A DNA stretch of 17,506 bases from JASLCR01 sp964384345 (lineage in GTDB: Bacteria; Patescibacteriota; Saccharimonadia; Saccharimonadales; Saccharimonadaceae), in NCBI GenBank assembly GCA_964384345.1, contig CAYLKD010000015.1, positions 1 through 17,506 of the forward strand. Reading direction: 5' to 3'. The position numbers were made by a program, and so were the translations under genes. This document shows positions 1 to 7,033 of the stretch, one piece after another (the first letter of the stretch is position 1; the number at the start of each line of letters is the position of its first letter). Under the pieces are notes generated by a model that worked only from the letters and a program-made list of their open reading frames with translations, was not told the DNA's origin and did no database searches.

Positions 1-999
1 GAGGGTGGTGATGAAGCAAAGTTTAAAGAAGCCAATGAAGCCTACGAAGTCCTCAAGGATCAACAAAAACGGCAGCGCTATGATCAGTTTGGTCATGCAG
101 GCGTTGGCGGTGCATCCGGTGGCAGCGGCGGTCAAGCTGGCAACCCATTTGGCGGATTTGGTGGCAGTCAAGGTTTCGAATTTAATTTTGGTGACGGCGG
201 GCTTGGTGATATCTTTGGTCAGTTCTTTGGTGGTGGTAATCAACGGCAGAGTGGCCCGGCTCGCGGGCAAGATGTGGAAACAGCGGTCACAATTAGCTTC
301 GAAGAAGCCATTTTTGGTGTCGATAAAAAGCTACAATTAACGCTAGACGACGAATGTAGCCATTGTCATGGCACAACGGTTGAGCCTGGCAGTAGTATGA
401 AGACCTGTCCTACCTGTAAGGGTGCTGGGCAGCAAACCAGAATTATGAACACGATGTTTGGCCAAATTCAGCAGGCCGTTACCTGTGAAACCTGTCAAGG
501 TCGTGGCAAGGTGCCCGAAAAAGTCTGTACGGTCTGTCAGGGGCGTGGCACGCAGCGCCGTGAACAAACGATTGCAATCAAAATCCCTGCAGGGATTGAC
601 GACCAATCGACCATTCGCCTTCGTGAGAGAGGCGAGGCGATTGCGCAGGGGCCAAAAGGTGACTTATACGTTCATGTACGCGTCAAGGCACACAAAAAGT
701 TTACCCGTGAAGGTGATCTGATTCTTTCCGAAGAACACATCACTATGGTAGACGCAGCACTCGGAGCGAGCATCGACGTCGAAACGGTTGATGGCACAAT
801 GACGATGAAAGTACCCGCCGGCACACAAAGTGGCACGGATTTCAAGCTCTCAGGTCACGGTGTCCCGCAGATGCGGACCGACAAACGGGGTGCACATATC
901 GTATCGGTCATTGTCGATACGCCGACAAAATTGTCCAAGAAGCAAAAAGAACTATTGGAACAGTTTAGCTCTTCAAAAAAGTCCGGTCTCTTTTCGTAA
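1..999 (+). CDS. dnaJ: Chaperone DnaJ, 5'-truncated by window edge
   Basis: Hsp40 co-chaperone that stimulates DnaK ATPase and holds unfolded cytosolic proteins. The frame is open from base 1 and ends at TAA 997-999 (332 codons). The start and the HPD-containing first part of the J domain lie outside the window. What remains is the J-domain end (residues 1-33, ending YDQFGHAG), a Gly/Phe-rich linker (about 34-85) and the zinc-finger region with four cysteine motifs near 119 (CSHCHGTT), 136 (CPTCKGAG), 162 (CETCQGRG) and 176 (CTVCQGRG). The C-terminal substrate-binding and dimerisation domains follow. The first motif has T where CxxCxGxG has its last G, a tolerated change. The architecture is that of type I DnaJ, about 375 aa when complete. 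No neighbour shares its operon downstream: a 145-nt gap follows. Confidence 0.97.
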   Translation, partial: EGGDEAKFKEANEAYEVLKDQQKRQRYDQFGHAGVGGASGGSGGQAGNPFGGFGGSQGFEFNFGDGGLGDIFGQFFGGGNQRQSGPARGQDVETAVTISFEEAIFGVDKKLQLTLDDECSHCHGTTVEPGSSMKTCPTCKGAGQQTRIMNTMFGQIQQAVTCETCQGRGKVPEKVCTVCQGRGTQRREQTIAIKIPAGIDDQSTIRLRERGEAIAQGPKGDLYVHVRVKAHKKFTREGDLILSEEHITMVDAALGASIDVETVDGTMTMKVPAGTQSGTDFKLSGHGVPQMRTDKRGAHIVSVIVDTPTKLSKKQKELLEQFSSSKKSGLFS

Positions 1000-1144
1000 T
1001 TTCTCAATATATTGGGTTTAATAAGGCGTTCATACTAGCAAAGGTAAGTACTTAGTAGATAGCTGGACAGTTAATATTGACTTTAAATACGTATTATGTT
1101 ATTGTAATAAAGATATAATTTTAATTTTCTCGATCTGTGAATAT
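1000..1144. other. Intergenic region with a possible -10 element
   Basis: 145 nt, A+T rich. TATAAT at 1114-1119 is the best -10 candidate for the downstream protease/rimK pair. A TTGACT at 1077-1082 is too far upstream (31 nt) to be its -35. No Shine-Dalgarno sequence precedes the ATG at 1145. I see no convincing terminator hairpin after dnaJ and no small ORF. Confidence 0.4.
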
Positions 1145-1564
1145 ATGACACGAATAACATTTGGCAGCATAGAAACCGTAACTTTCCCTGACTACAATCA
1201 TGTGGAAGTAATAGCTAAAGTTGATACAGGAGCATGGACCGGAGCACTTCATTGTACTGATATTCAAGAATCAAATAATGAATTGAGCTTTAAGCTTTTA
1301 GGTGAAAGTGAGCGATTTGTAGCGCGCGGCGAGTATGAAAAGCGTACAGTCAAAAGCGCTAGCGGTCATACTCATGATAGATATATAATACCTATTTGCA
1401 TTGCAATTAAAGGAAAGACTTATCATACTACGGTCGGACTGACTGACAGAAGCACCATGCAACGAGAAATGTTGCTCGGCCGAAAGTTTTTAATAGAAAA
1501 CAATGTACTAGTCGATGTATTGTTAACAATAAACGAAGATCATGAAGCGGAGAAATTTTTATGA
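1145..1564 (+). CDS. RimB-like retropepsin-type protease (PF05618 family)
   Basis: 139 aa. It resembles the family once called ATP-dependent zinc proteases (PF05618/COG4067), now viewed as retropepsin-like aspartic peptidases. The signature is the AKVDTGA segment at residues 24-30 (catalytic-type Asp27 in DTG), then an S-A-S-G-H-T-H-D-R-Y stretch around 71-80, and MLLGRKFL at about 109-116, the second hydrophobic-Gly element of the fold. Family members are often next to rimK, and in Pseudomonas RimB acts with RimK on ribosomal protein S6 modification. Here the stop TGA overlaps the rimK start (ATGA, 1561-1564), so the two are translationally coupled. The start has no visible Shine-Dalgarno sequence. 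Family assignment is by eye; the substrate is inferred from context only. Confidence 0.82.
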   Translation: MTRITFGSIETVTFPDYNHVEVIAKVDTGAWTGALHCTDIQESNNELSFKLLGESERFVARGEYEKRTVKSASGHTHDRYIIPICIAIKGKTYHTTVGLTDRSTMQREMLLGRKFLIENNVLVDVLLTINEDHEAEKFL

Positions 1565-2466
1565 AAATTGCAATTTTAAGTAATGGACCAGCGAACTACA
1601 CAACTCGACGCCTTAAAGAAGAGGCAGAGAAGCGTGGTCATAACGTACGTATAATTAAATATAAAGATGCCTATACTGCTGTTCAAAAAAATAATTCTGT
1701 TGTGCGCTACAAAGGCGAAAGTCTTGAAAAATTTGATGCGATCATTCCGCGCATTGCTCAGAGTTATACGAAGTATGGTACTGCGATTGTTCGTCAGTTT
1801 GAGGCTCAAGGGTCATTTACCACGGCAAGTTCATTAGCAATTAATCGTTCTCGTGACAAGTTAAGAGCCTATCAAGTACTCGCGAAGGCGGGCGTTGGAA
1901 TCCCGAAAACGGTTTTTGCTCGTGAATCAGCAAGCTTCGATGACATTGTAGAGCTTGCTGGCGGAACACCGCTCATTATTAAGGTAGCTCGAGGAACACA
2001 CGGAAATGGTGTCGTTCTTGCTGAAACTCCAAAAGCAGCAAAAGCCGTAATGCAAGCATTTTATGTGGAAGGTGTGAACTTCTTAGTGCAAGAATTCGTT
2101 AAAGAATCAGCAGGTACTGATATCCGTGCGCTTGTAGTCGGTGGACGAGTTGTAGCTAGCGTGAAACGGCAAAGTTTAGATGGTGACTTCCGTAGCAATA
2201 CGCATCAAGGTGGGGAAGGCGTGGCAGTAAAATTGACTGACGAAGAGCGCAAAATTGCTCTCAAAGCAGCCAAAGCAATGGGATTACAGATTTGTGGCGT
2301 AGACATGATGCGCTCAGAGCGCGGCCCGCTTGTATTGGAGGTTAATTCATCAGCAAGTATCAAGACACCTGAAATGATCACTGGCCGCAACGTTGCTGAA
2401 AAGATCATTGAATACATCGAAATGAACGCGAAGCGCAGCATAAAAAAGGATAAAGTCGGCGCCTAG
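1561..2466 (+). CDS. rimK: RimK-type alpha-L-glutamate ligase
   Basis: 301 aa, the usual RimK length. An ATP-grasp enzyme that, in the best-studied members, adds glutamate residues to the C terminus of ribosomal protein S6. Visible family elements are the N-terminal Rossmann-like domain (MKIAILSNGP), NRSRDKL at 95-101, the ATP-binding Lys141 followed by a Gly-rich loop (ARGTHGNGVV), QEF and TDIRALVVGG at 177-195, FRSNTHQGG at 210-218, and the metal/ATP ligands GVDMM (246-250) and EVNSS (260-264). After EVNSS it reads ASIKTPE where E. coli RimK has the residues PGLEGIE, so substrate specificity may differ. GGAG at 1549-1552 is placed 8 nt before the ATG, and the start overlaps the upstream protease stop. 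The basic tail (KRSIKKDKVGA) is unremarkable. Confidence 0.93.
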   Translation: MKIAILSNGPANYTTRRLKEEAEKRGHNVRIIKYKDAYTAVQKNNSVVRYKGESLEKFDAIIPRIAQSYTKYGTAIVRQFEAQGSFTTASSLAINRSRDKLRAYQVLAKAGVGIPKTVFARESASFDDIVELAGGTPLIIKVARGTHGNGVVLAETPKAAKAVMQAFYVEGVNFLVQEFVKESAGTDIRALVVGGRVVASVKRQSLDGDFRSNTHQGGEGVAVKLTDEERKIALKAAKAMGLQICGVDMMRSERGPLVLEVNSSASIKTPEMITGRNVAEKIIEYIEMNAKRSIKKDKVGA

Positions 2467-2478
2467 ATCCATAGCTGC

Positions 2479-2484
2479 TATACT
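2479..2484 (+). promoter_or_regulatory. Leaderless-type -10 (TATACT)
   Basis: TATACT followed by 6 nt and then the ATG at 2491. Transcription would start at or next to the A of ATG. No good -35 hexamer is seen 16-18 nt upstream and there is no Shine-Dalgarno sequence. Confidence 0.6.
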
Positions 2485-2490
2485 TACAAT

Positions 2491-2970
2491 ATGAATATAG
2501 CGCTTGTGTTTATAGTTACGTTGGTGTTGTTGTTTCTCGTAGCCTTTATCACAAAACGTCGTTTTGGGGTGCTTGGTCTAGCGCTTGCCGCAGGAGCGAT
2601 GCTCAGTACGCTATGGGCAAATAGCTTAACTCCAGTAATTGCTCAAACCGGCATCGTTGTAAATCGTCCGCCATTATTGGTCGTTGTATCTGTAGTTTTA
2701 GTGTTACTGCCCTCAGTCCTCTTGCTCTCGAGCGGGCCGAGTTATCGTAATATGCCGATGCGGCTGGCTGGTGCATTTTTCTATGCAACGCTTGCATTAG
2801 CCCTATTGATAGAGCCGTTGGGCTCCGCATTGGTCCTTACCGGTCAGGGTCAAATAGTGTACCAATTCTTTGTCGATCACCGAGTGTATATAGTTACGGC
2901 CGGTCTGATTATCGCTATTTTTGACATTTTATCGACGCGCACAGCTAGTCATCACGCTTCGAAGCATTGA
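2491..2970 (+). CDS. Unknown five-helix membrane protein
   Basis: 159 aa; I do not recognise the family. It is almost entirely hydrophobic, with predicted helices near residues 2-21, 26-46, 62-81, 91-112 and 131-148, short loops, and a polar His/Ser tail (TASHHASKH). The basic TKRR after helix 1 suggests that loop is cytoplasmic. No catalytic motif is visible. The start is supported by a -10 element 6 nt upstream, so this is a separate leaderless transcript rather than the third gene of the rimK operon (25 nt after the rimK stop). Its stop codon (TGA 2968-2970) lies inside the -35 element of the tRNA promoter. Being a real gene is well supported; function is not. Confidence 0.75.
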   Translation: MNIALVFIVTLVLLFLVAFITKRRFGVLGLALAAGAMLSTLWANSLTPVIAQTGIVVNRPPLLVVVSVVLVLLPSVLLLSSGPSYRNMPMRLAGAFFYATLALALLIEPLGSALVLTGQGQIVYQFFVDHRVYIVTAGLIIAIFDILSTRTASHHASKH

Positions 2971-2995
2971 CTTTTCACCTCTATTGCACTATATT
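2967..2995 (+). promoter_or_regulatory. tRNA-Lys promoter
   Basis: TTGACT (2967-2972), a 17-nt spacer, then TATATT (2990-2995): a near-consensus sigma-70 promoter. The expected start is about 3002, giving a 5' leader of about 17 nt before the tRNA. It is the strongest classical promoter in the window and overlaps the stop codon of the preceding gene. Confidence 0.8.
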
Positions 2996-3018
2996 TTCTA
3001 GAGTGTAAACAGCTATGT

Positions 3019-3095
3019 GGGTCCGTAGCTCAGCTGGTTAGAGCACCTGCCTTTTAAGCAGGGTGTCATGGGTTCAAGCCCCATCGGACCCTCCA
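3019..3095 (+). tRNA. tRNA-Lys (anticodon UUU), CCA encoded
   Basis: Folds as a standard cloverleaf: a 7-bp acceptor stem GGGTCCG/CGGACCC (3019-3025 with 3085-3091), D arm GCTC/GAGC, a 5-bp anticodon stem CCTGC/GCAGG with loop CTTTTAA (anticodon TTT), a 5-nt variable loop GTGTC, and T arm ATGGG/CCCAT with loop TTCAAGC. CCA is encoded at 3093-3095. The discriminator (position 73, base 3092) is T, whereas bacterial tRNA-Lys normally has A; the perfect acceptor stem and encoded CCA fix the register. It decodes AAA and AAG. It has its own promoter just upstream and a terminator that begins at its last base, so it is a single-gene unit. Confidence 0.96.
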
Positions 3096-3134
3096 AAGAA
3101 AACACCTCGTCACTTGTGTCGGGGTGTTTTCTTT
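3095..3134 (+). terminator. Intrinsic terminator of tRNA-Lys
   Basis: A perfect 12-bp inverted repeat, AAAGAAAACACC (3095-3106) with GGTGTTTTCTTT (3123-3134), separated by 16 nt. The right arm supplies the T-rich run. The left arm starts with the A of the tRNA CCA end, so terminator folding and tRNA 3' maturation share a base. The T/A-rich arms could make it work on both strands, but no minus-strand gene ends here. Confidence 0.85.
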
Positions 3135-3147
3135 TGCACTGCACTAT

Positions 3148-3176
3148 TTGTGCCAATCGGTGTGTTCTGCCATACT
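3148..3176 (+). promoter_or_regulatory. Leaderless-type promoter (TTGTGC-N17-CATACT)
   Basis: TTGTGC (3148-3153), 17-nt spacer, CATACT (3171-3176), then 6 nt to the ATG at 3183. It lies just past the tRNA terminator, which supports an independent transcript and the choice of start codon. Confidence 0.6.
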
Positions 3177-3182
3177 TATCAC

Positions 3183-3563
3183 ATGGAAAACAATTCATCG
3201 TATATCCCAGGTATGTGCAATATTAATACAGCAGAAATAGCCTATCGTCGTAAAGCGATGTGGTTTGGTGTTGTCCTCACGCTACTGCTTTTTGTCGTGA
3301 TGGTAGCACTTGGTTTGCCTGTGCTGCTACGGTTAGTGTTATTCGTACCAATTTTTATTGCAGTAATTGGTTACTTGCAGTCAAAAAATAGGTTTTGCGT
3401 GTCGTACGCAGCGAGCGGAAAGCAAAATGCCGCTGAGGGCAGTAAAAGTGCGACGGCTGTCGATGCAGCTGCGCATGCAGCAGATACGCGTAAGGCGCGG
3501 ATTATGAACACGCAGGCTGCACTTGTGTCTCTGGCGTTCACGCTCATTTTTGTCTTGCTATAA
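3183..3563 (+). CDS. Unknown three-helix membrane protein with an N-terminal Cys-Asn-Ile motif
   Basis: 126 aa with the start at ATG 3183; a longer open frame reaches back to 3063 but runs through the tRNA and terminator. I cannot name the family. Residues 10-24 hold a soluble motif, GMCNINTAEIAYRRK, before any membrane segment. Predicted helices are 26-45, 47-66 and 109-126. Between helices 2 and 3 is an Ala/Ser/Lys-rich polar loop (about 75-107) that looks low-complexity and disordered. The protein ends inside helix 3 with no tail. The motif pattern C-N-[IL]-x3-E-[IL]-x2-R-R resembles one I associate loosely with small membrane proteins of other bacteria, but I cannot give a function. The promoter placement supports the start. 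Confidence 0.72.
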   Translation: MENNSSYIPGMCNINTAEIAYRRKAMWFGVVLTLLLFVVMVALGLPVLLRLVLFVPIFIAVIGYLQSKNRFCVSYAASGKQNAAEGSKSATAVDAAAHAADTRKARIMNTQAALVSLAFTLIFVLL

Positions 3564-3582
3564 GTTTTTGATTAAAAGTTGC

Positions 3583-3588
3583 TATACT
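3583..3588 (+). promoter_or_regulatory. Leaderless-type -10 (TATACT) of comEC
   Basis: TATACT ends 7 nt before the ATG at 3596. No proper -35 is found at the expected distance and there is no Shine-Dalgarno sequence. Confidence 0.55.
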
Positions 3589-3595
3589 GGCCTGC

Positions 3596-5053
3596 ATGAA
3601 GGCGCTCTATGCAAAAATGCCTGTTCATAGTTCATGGCTCATTGCTACTGCAAGTGTAGCAATCGTTGCTGGTGTCGCTGTAGCCCATATATCGATATAT
3701 AGCTTTGTGGGCGGGGTCCCTATTTTAGTATTTGCATCGTTAATTACACTGCTCTGTATTATTCGCCAGCGGCTGTGGGTCATGCCGATTCTCATAATTG
3801 CGGGATTTGGTGTTGGCTATGTGCGTGGAACCGTCGCAGCGCAGTCACTTGAGGTCTACAAAAGTCTTTACGGCACGATAGTAGCATTGAAAGGAACGGT
3901 GACTGATGACGTCACTGTCGACAAACAGTCAAATCAGACATTACAGCTTGCGAATCTGGTCATTAATGGCAAGGCTTATCCGGGTAAGGTGTGGGTAAGC
4001 ACCAGTAGCAACGCTGTCATTCACCGTAGTGATACGGTCATTGTGAGCGGCGTCATGATGCAGGGCTTTGGCACATTTTCGGGTGTAGTATACCGAGCTA
4101 GCCTTCAGAGAACGAAGCGACCATCGCCACACGATGTTGCGCTCGAAGCTCGTGATTGGTTTTCAGCACATGTACGCCAAGCAGTGCCTGAGCCACAAGC
4201 AAGTCTCGGGGTCGGCTATTTAGTTGGCCAGCGAAGTAGTTTGCCTGAAGATTTAGACATGGCACTCAAAACTGCAGGACTAACCCATATCGTGGTCGCA
4301 AGTGGCTATAATCTGACTATTTTGGTGCGGCTCGCGCGGAGATTGTTTGAAAAAGTATCGAAATACTTAGCGGTACTTGTGTCTACTGGACTTATTGCGT
4401 GCTTCGTTGGAGTAACGGGTTTAAGCCCAAGCATGTCTCGTGCTGGATTGGTCACAGGACTCGGACTACTCGCTTGGTATTATGGCCGCACATTTCATCC
4501 GCTCGTGCTGCTGTCCTTAGCGGCAGCTGTTACCGTATTGATAAATCCTAGCTATGCCTGGGGTGATGTTGGCTGGCTACTGAGTTTTGCTGCATTTGGT
4601 GGTGTGATGATTTTAGCACCGTTGCTGCATGCATATTATTTCGGCGATACAAAGCCAGGTATGCTGCGACAGATTCTAGGTGAGACAATTTCAGCGGGAA
4701 TCATGACCGCACCGATATTGATGGTGACATATGGCTATGTTTCAAACGTCGCCATACCGGCAAATTTGCTTATATTGCCACTTGTTCCACTGGCTATGCT
4801 GCTGACATTCATAGCTGGTATAGGTTCAATTATTTTCGGTGGACTTGCTTCATTTGTCGGTATACCTGCGTACGTACTGCTTTCGTACATGACACAAACG
4901 GCGCATTTTTTTGCAGACGTCTCATGGGCTAAAAGCGAAGTGACATTGACGGTTAGTGCTGCAATTTTGGTATATACCGGAATTATTGCTGCCATGCTTT
5001 ACATGTGGTGGCGGACTAAGCTTAGTTTGAGCGCTACCAATGTGATCGAATAA
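3596..5053 (+). CDS. comEC: ComEC/Rec2-type DNA uptake channel, without nuclease domain
   Basis: 485 aa. ComEC forms the inner-membrane channel that passes single-stranded DNA into the cytoplasm during natural transformation. Residues 17-80 hold three or four N-terminal helices; about 85-170 is a soluble beta-rich segment like the ComEC OB-fold region (DUF4131); about 195-475 is the multi-helix Competence domain, recognisable by HIVVASGYNLTILV at 231-244 (other ComECs read SG-H/L-h there), LSPSMSRAG, and DVGWLLSFAAFGG. The protein stops after the last helix and a short tail. The C-terminal metallo-beta-lactamase domain of long ComECs (700-800 aa in total) is absent, as in several other lineages. 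Leaderless-type start; no coupling to neighbours. If active, strand degradation must be done by another protein. Confidence 0.9.
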   Translation: MKALYAKMPVHSSWLIATASVAIVAGVAVAHISIYSFVGGVPILVFASLITLLCIIRQRLWVMPILIIAGFGVGYVRGTVAAQSLEVYKSLYGTIVALKGTVTDDVTVDKQSNQTLQLANLVINGKAYPGKVWVSTSSNAVIHRSDTVIVSGVMMQGFGTFSGVVYRASLQRTKRPSPHDVALEARDWFSAHVRQAVPEPQASLGVGYLVGQRSSLPEDLDMALKTAGLTHIVVASGYNLTILVRLARRLFEKVSKYLAVLVSTGLIACFVGVTGLSPSMSRAGLVTGLGLLAWYYGRTFHPLVLLSLAAAVTVLINPSYAWGDVGWLLSFAAFGGVMILAPLLHAYYFGDTKPGMLRQILGETISAGIMTAPILMVTYGYVSNVAIPANLLILPLVPLAMLLTFIAGIGSIIFGGLASFVGIPAYVLLSYMTQTAHFFADVSWAKSEVTLTVSAAILVYTGIIAAMLYMWWRTKLSLSATNVIE

Positions 5054-5055
5054 TC

Positions 5056-5064
5056 TGGTATAAT
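5056..5064 (+). promoter_or_regulatory. Extended -10 promoter of yebC (TGgTATAAT)
   Basis: TGG TATAAT at 5056-5064 matches an extended -10. No -35 is obvious. The predicted leader is about 42 nt and contains GGAG at 5101-5104, 8 nt before the ATG, so yebC is one of the few genes here with a normal 5' leader and ribosome binding site. The promoter begins 3 nt after the comEC stop. Confidence 0.7.
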
Positions 5065-5112
5065 AGTAATAAATTAAAGCACTAATCTTATCTGAAATTT
5101 GGAGAATGCATT

Positions 5113-5820
5113 ATGTCTGGTCATAGCAAATGGTCAACTATCAAACGTGAAAAAGGCGCAAAAGACGCTAAGCGCGGCGCTGTGTTTACAAGACTTGGTA
5201 ATCAAATTGCTATAGCTGCGCGAGGTGGCATTGATCCTACCATGAATCCATCGCTTGCGATGGCTATAGAAAAAGCGCGCCAAGCGAACATGCCAAAAGA
5301 TAATATCCAGCGTTCAATCGATCGGGTAGCTGATAAAAATGCCGCCCAGCTCGAAGAAGTAACGTATGAGGGATATGGTCCAGGCGGAGCTGGGTTAATC
5401 ATTGAAACGGCGACAGATAACCGAAATCGGACATTACCGGAAGTAAAGAACGCACTTGTAAAAAAAGGTGGGCGAATTGCTGATGCCGGAAGCGTGCTAT
5501 TTCAATTTACTCGTAAAGGTGTGATCACGATTGCTGAGACTGGAGAAGATGTATTGCTTGCCGTGCTGGATGCCGGTGCCGAGGATGCGACTGAGGAAGA
5601 CGGCGCAACGGTCGTATACACAGAGCTAAAAGACCTCATGAAGGTAAAAGCAGCACTCGATGAAGCTGGGCTATCGGTACAAGATGCTGAGTTACAATAT
5701 ATTTCTAATGCACCAATTGAAATCACTGACGAAGAGACAGTTGAGAAACTGTTGAAGATCATGGATGCGCTTGATGACTTAGATGATGTAGTTAATGTCC
5801 ACACCAACGCATCATTTTAA
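5113..5820 (+). CDS. yebC: YebC/PmpR family protein
   Basis: 235 aa. The N terminus MSGHSKWSTIKREKG is the family hallmark, followed by KRGAVFTRLGNQI, the helical DNA/RNA-facing domain up to about residue 80, then YEGYGPGGAGLIIE at about 95-108 and the two alpha/beta domains to the acidic C terminus (LDDLDDVVNVHTNASF). Long annotated as a transcriptional regulator; more recent work on bacterial YebC and its mitochondrial relative TACO1 points to a ribosome-associated role easing translation of difficult (for example proline-rich) stretches. In many bacteria yebC sits just before ruvCAB, and here ruvC follows two genes later. Strong Shine-Dalgarno and extended -10 promoter suggest higher expression than its leaderless neighbours. 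Confidence 0.96.
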   Translation: MSGHSKWSTIKREKGAKDAKRGAVFTRLGNQIAIAARGGIDPTMNPSLAMAIEKARQANMPKDNIQRSIDRVADKNAAQLEEVTYEGYGPGGAGLIIETATDNRNRTLPEVKNALVKKGGRIADAGSVLFQFTRKGVITIAETGEDVLLAVLDAGAEDATEEDGATVVYTELKDLMKVKAALDEAGLSVQDAELQYISNAPIEITDEETVEKLLKIMDALDDLDDVVNVHTNASF

Positions 5821-5846
5821 TCAAAAGCACTAGCTTTTTCTCAGTG

Positions 5847-5852
5847 TATGTT
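5847..5852 (+). promoter_or_regulatory. Possible leaderless-type -10 (TATGTT)
   Basis: TATGTT ends 5 nt before the ATG at 5858. It is weaker than the other examples in sequence but has the same geometry. No Shine-Dalgarno sequence is present. Confidence 0.35.
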
Positions 5853-5857
5853 CTACA

Positions 5858-7033
5858 ATGCTTCGCAAGATGCGAAAGCTACTCAGACTTTTCTCAGTAA
5901 GTATCGCGGTCATGATGACCATTTCTTCGTCTGTGGCGTATGCTGATACTACGATTACCACTACTCAGTCACCTCCACGGCTAGAATCATCGCCGTTAGT
6001 AATATCCGGCTATTTAATCAAAGGCAATGTACCTGGGTATATAGAGTTATATAACAATAGCAATTCAGTCCAAAATATTAAAAATTGGCAACTTGAGATA
6101 ACATGGCAGGCAGCAGCTGCTAAGGAATCGTTATCTTTGTCACCACTTGCAGTGTCGCTAACCGATCGTGACCAGTACTTGGCCGCAAAGTCGTACGTAG
6201 TGATAAGCTTTGATCAACGCGTTCCAACAGCATCAATTCAGATTACTACAGGTTTAATGAGTGACCCACAGATATACGTAAGTCAAATAGCCGTCCAAAA
6301 CAGTACATTCAAACCATACGTGAAATCGTTTACTTCCATTCAATCTCAACGAATGTATCTGAACGAAACCTCGACCGGCTACACGACCACTGGCTCCTAC
6401 GCTGTTGATACACGGGATGGACTGTATGATAATGGCTTGTATGAAATTGGCGTCAGCGCACCATCAGAATTTGCTCTCAGTCCAGTTGAGATTATGGCAA
6501 ATCCGCGTAATTGTTCGCCGCTAGATGCTGCGATCGATTGTCGTGAATATGTGAAATTTTACAATTCTACCGATAGTGAGGTGTCATTTGAAAATACCCG
6601 TCTTCGAATTGGAGCACTCGGTAGTGCCAGTGTGACACTACCTCTGAGCGGTGTTATAGCTCCAGGTGAGTATGCCGTGTTTGACCACGCTGCAGATGGT
6701 GGTCCGTTGCCTATTACGAATAGCGGTGGTTATGTATGGCTCGAAGATACATTGGGAATAATAACCTATGAGAAAACAGTGACCGAATTCGCTGATGCGT
6801 CAAGTGCGGCGCATAAAGGACAATCGTGGGCACTCATTGACAGCACATGGCAATGGGCGCAGCCAAATCCGAGCGGTGATAATATGCCATTGCCTCCGCC
6901 TGTTGCGGCAAAACCCGTGACCACGACGCTTACGCCTTGCAATGATGGTCAATATAGAAGTCCTGAGACAAATCGCTGTCGAGCTACAGCGGTCACGACA
7001 TCATCGCTCGTTCCATGTGCCAGCGATGAATAG
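5858..7033 (+). CDS. Secreted lamin-tail-domain protein, ended by an in-frame TAG
   Basis: 391 aa as read. Residues 1-29 are a signal peptide: basic start MLRKMRKLLR, hydrophobic core, and likely cleavage after AYA before Asp30. Two lamin-tail-like beta domains follow, about 41-150 (YIELYNNSNSVQNIKNWQLE) and about 205-320 (YVKFYNSTDSEV, then VIAPGEYAVF), a fold common in surface proteins of environmental bacteria. A Pro-rich linker (about 345-358) leads into cysteine repeats starting at Cys361. The frame ends at TAG 7031-7033 after CASDE, but the same frame continues open to 7411 with two and a half more repeats and a membrane anchor. The TAG sits where the other repeats have Tyr or Glu. As read, the product would be secreted without its anchor. 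Exact role unknown; probably envelope-associated. Confidence 0.85.
   Translation: MLRKMRKLLRLFSVSIAVMMTISSSVAYADTTITTTQSPPRLESSPLVISGYLIKGNVPGYIELYNNSNSVQNIKNWQLEITWQAAAAKESLSLSPLAVSLTDRDQYLAAKSYVVISFDQRVPTASIQITTGLMSDPQIYVSQIAVQNSTFKPYVKSFTSIQSQRMYLNETSTGYTTTGSYAVDTRDGLYDNGLYEIGVSAPSEFALSPVEIMANPRNCSPLDAAIDCREYVKFYNSTDSEVSFENTRLRIGALGSASVTLPLSGVIAPGEYAVFDHAADGGPLPITNSGGYVWLEDTLGIITYEKTVTEFADASSAAHKGQSWALIDSTWQWAQPNPSGDNMPLPPPVAAKPVTTTLTPCNDGQYRSPETNRCRATAVTTSSLVPCASDE

Noticed and set aside
343..721. Overlapping frames on both strands inside dnaJ
   Set aside because: Shadow frames of a well-supported gene; no start signals or recognisable motifs.
1077..1119. TTGACT and TATAAT as a paired promoter upstream of the RimB-like gene
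   Set aside because: The spacer is 31 nt, far outside the workable range; only the -10 is kept as tentative.
3063..3182. Longer start for the 3183-3563 membrane protein, 40 codons upstream
   Set aside because: It runs through the tRNA 3' half and its terminator; the ATG at 3183 has a promoter element 6 nt upstream.
5821..5857. Terminator after yebC (T-run following AGCACTAGCT)
   Set aside because: The hairpin arms are only 3-4 bp.
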